From Pedobacter heparinus DSM 2366 (GTDB lineage Bacteria; Bacteroidota; Bacteroidia; Sphingobacteriales; Sphingobacteriaceae): a stretch of DNA of 64,000 bases. The DNA is taken from contig NC_013061.1 in the NCBI RefSeq assembly GCF_000023825.1, forward strand, positions 3,410,001 through 3,474,000, written 5' to 3'. Under the pieces are notes generated by a model. That model was not told where the DNA came from. It searched no databases and worked only from the letters and a program-made list of their open reading frames with translations. Shown here piece by piece: positions 62,938 to 64,000 of the stretch. The position numbers and the translations under genes were made by a program. Numbering within the stretch: position 1 is the first letter of the stretch; the number at the start of each line of letters is the position of its first letter.

Positions 62938-63819
62938 ATGAAAGCAATTAATTTATTCACCGGCATGGCACTCACAGCGATAGTTGTGGCGTCGTGTTCT
63001 GCGCCCAGGTTAGCGCAGCAAAATTCGAATGATGATGTTTATAACTCAGTGGCGAAGGCTAAGGAATATAGACAGCAGGTACCGGTAAAAGAATCGGAGT
63101 ACAATGCTCAGGATGATTATTATGGCACCAGTGATCCTTATTATGATATGGATTACTCTTCACGTATCAACAGATTTTCTTATGCCAACCCTTCATGGAG
63201 AAGCTATTACGATCCCTATTTTGATGGCGGATGGTATGGCAACTACGGTATGTCGTTGGGCTTAGGCTTTGGTTTAAGTCCTTTCTGGGGCTCTATGTGG
63301 AGCTCGCCATATTACGGCTGGGGCAATTATTATTCTCCTTTTTATGGTTATAACGGCTGGGGCTACAACAATTTCATAGGTGGCGGCTATTATGGCGGTG
63401 GCTACTGGGGTGGCGGTTATTATACAGGCAGAACCACTAATGTACCGGATTACAGGGCAAGACCCGCCAGAGGGGGCAGCAATGGCTACAATGGCACCAG
63501 GGGGAATGCAGAATACCTTTCTCCAAGATCAAGCGCAAGGGGACAAAACAATGCCGGCAATACAGCAGTAAGTTCAGGCCGTCCATCAAGGGGCAGCAGT
63601 GGTACTACACAACGTACTACCGAAAGTTCAAGACCGGGCAGCTCAGAAATGTCCAGACCAAGCAGGACTGAAACCTCGAGACCCGCTCCTACCTACACTC
63701 CTCCGTCAAGGGGCAGCGAAGGCAGCTCATCAGGCGGAAGCTATGGTGGTGGTTCATCGGGTGGCGGTGCAGGTGGTGCAGGCGGCGGTGGCAGACCATC
63801 AAGAGGTGGTGGCAGATAA
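62938..63819 (+). CDS. Glycine/tyrosine/serine-rich lipoprotein
   Basis: A lipoprotein signal (IVVASC lipobox, cysteine near residue 20) leads to a low-complexity protein: a tyrosine- and asparagine-rich middle (YYGWGNYYSPFYGYNGWGYN), then an Arg/Ser/Gly tail (SSRPGSSEMSRPSRTETSRP) that ends in glycine runs. It probably lies on the outer membrane as an elastic or sticky surface protein. The following gene encodes an outer-membrane barrel, which supports an envelope role. No enzyme motif. Confidence 0.8.
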   Translation: MKAINLFTGMALTAIVVASCSAPRLAQQNSNDDVYNSVAKAKEYRQQVPVKESEYNAQDDYYGTSDPYYDMDYSSRINRFSYANPSWRSYYDPYFDGGWYGNYGMSLGLGFGLSPFWGSMWSSPYYGWGNYYSPFYGYNGWGYNNFIGGGYYGGGYWGGGYYTGRTTNVPDYRARPARGGSNGYNGTRGNAEYLSPRSSARGQNNAGNTAVSSGRPSRGSSGTTQRTTESSRPGSSEMSRPSRTETSRPAPTYTPPSRGSEGSSSGGSYGGGSSGGGAGGAGGGGRPSRGGGR

Positions 63820-63837
63820 TTTTAGCGAAATACACAG

Positions 63838-64000
63838 ATGAAGAAATTTACACAAATGCTAATGGTAGCTATGGTAGCTACCACTGGCACAACATACGCG
63901 CAGTACGCAGGCGATGCCATACGGTTTTCCAATGGAAATTATGGCAGTTCGGCAAGGTTTAAAGGAATGGGAAATGCCCAGATTGGGGTGGGTGGCGACA
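63838..64000 (+). CDS. Outer-membrane beta-barrel protein, N-terminal part (cut by window edge)
   Basis: A signal peptide (MKKFTQMLMVAMVATTGTTYAQ) is followed by YAGDAIRFSNGNYGSSARFK and GMGNAQIGVGGD, the start typical of Bacteroidota OmpP1/FadL-like barrels, where a SSARFKGMGNA-type stretch is a plug-like segment. The gene begins 18 bases after the lipoprotein stop and continues beyond the window, so length and function are open. Confidence 0.7.
   Translation, partial: MKKFTQMLMVAMVATTGTTYAQYAGDAIRFSNGNYGSSARFKGMGNAQIGVGGD

Overview
The window looks like a chromosomal segment of a Bacteroidota bacterium of the Sphingobacteriaceae, most likely Pedobacter or a close relative. The grounds are a SusC/SusD polysaccharide utilisation locus controlled by an ECF sigma factor and a FecR anti-sigma factor, families typical of this group (DUF6266, DUF6520, TIGR02757, ORF6N), promoter boxes of the TAnnTTTG type, scarce Shine-Dalgarno sequences, and an archaeal-type prolyl-tRNA synthetase. 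Genus is an inference from family content; no database was searched.

Layout. Positions 1-8,000 are accessory DNA: small unknown genes, an ORF6N gene lacking its N-terminus, an alpha-oxoamine synthase with a TetR-type regulator, a MauE / four-cysteine secreted peptide / membrane-anchored protein cassette whose MauE tail is read from a palindromic repeat, the remains of a HigBA toxin-antitoxin pair, and a DUF6266 gene. Positions 8,100-16,600 hold a DUF1080 protein, a lipoprotein joining a nuclease/phosphodiesterase domain to six calcium-binding FG-GAP repeats, a HIT protein, a NEW3-protein/ABC exporter operon, a MaoC-like hydratase and a PAS histidine kinase. Positions 16,600-18,500 are a scarred region beside two tandem tRNA-Pro genes, with direct repeats and an ATPase gene that has lost its middle.

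The main feature is a polysaccharide utilisation locus of about 27 kb (18,713-46,008), entirely on the minus strand. It reads sigma factor, FecR, SusC, SusD, then GH92, sulfatase, an unassigned large enzyme, GH28, GH27, an unassigned GH-D-like enzyme, GH27, an unassigned alpha-helical-barrel-like protein, a Gfo/Idh/MocA oxidoreductase, GH105 and a double DUF1080 protein. SusC carries an STN signalling domain, so substrate uptake probably signals through FecR to the sigma factor. The SusC/SusD pair imports oligosaccharides; the enzymes remove galactose-like and mannose-like residues, sulfate, galacturonic acid and unsaturated uronic acid. The oxidoreductase and DUF1080 pair suggests an additional 3-keto-glycoside route. 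A hairpin after susD probably lowers expression of the enzyme genes relative to the transporter. The substrate looks like a sulfated, uronic-acid-containing heteropolysaccharide, which is an inference.

From 46,000 to 49,200 there is a second scarred region: an ankyrin gene between two 75-bp copies of the end of a DUF2383-like stress gene, a headless coding remnant, Hsp20 and tRNA-Ser. From 49,200 to the right edge the genes are mostly housekeeping: a 7TM-HD phosphodiesterase, thiolase, two tandem POT peptide transporters, a polyprenol-phosphate mannosyltransferase, a YdeI-like protein, TIGR02757, a Cys/Met-metabolism PLP enzyme, proS, a glycine-rich lipoprotein and the start of an outer-membrane barrel protein cut by the window edge.
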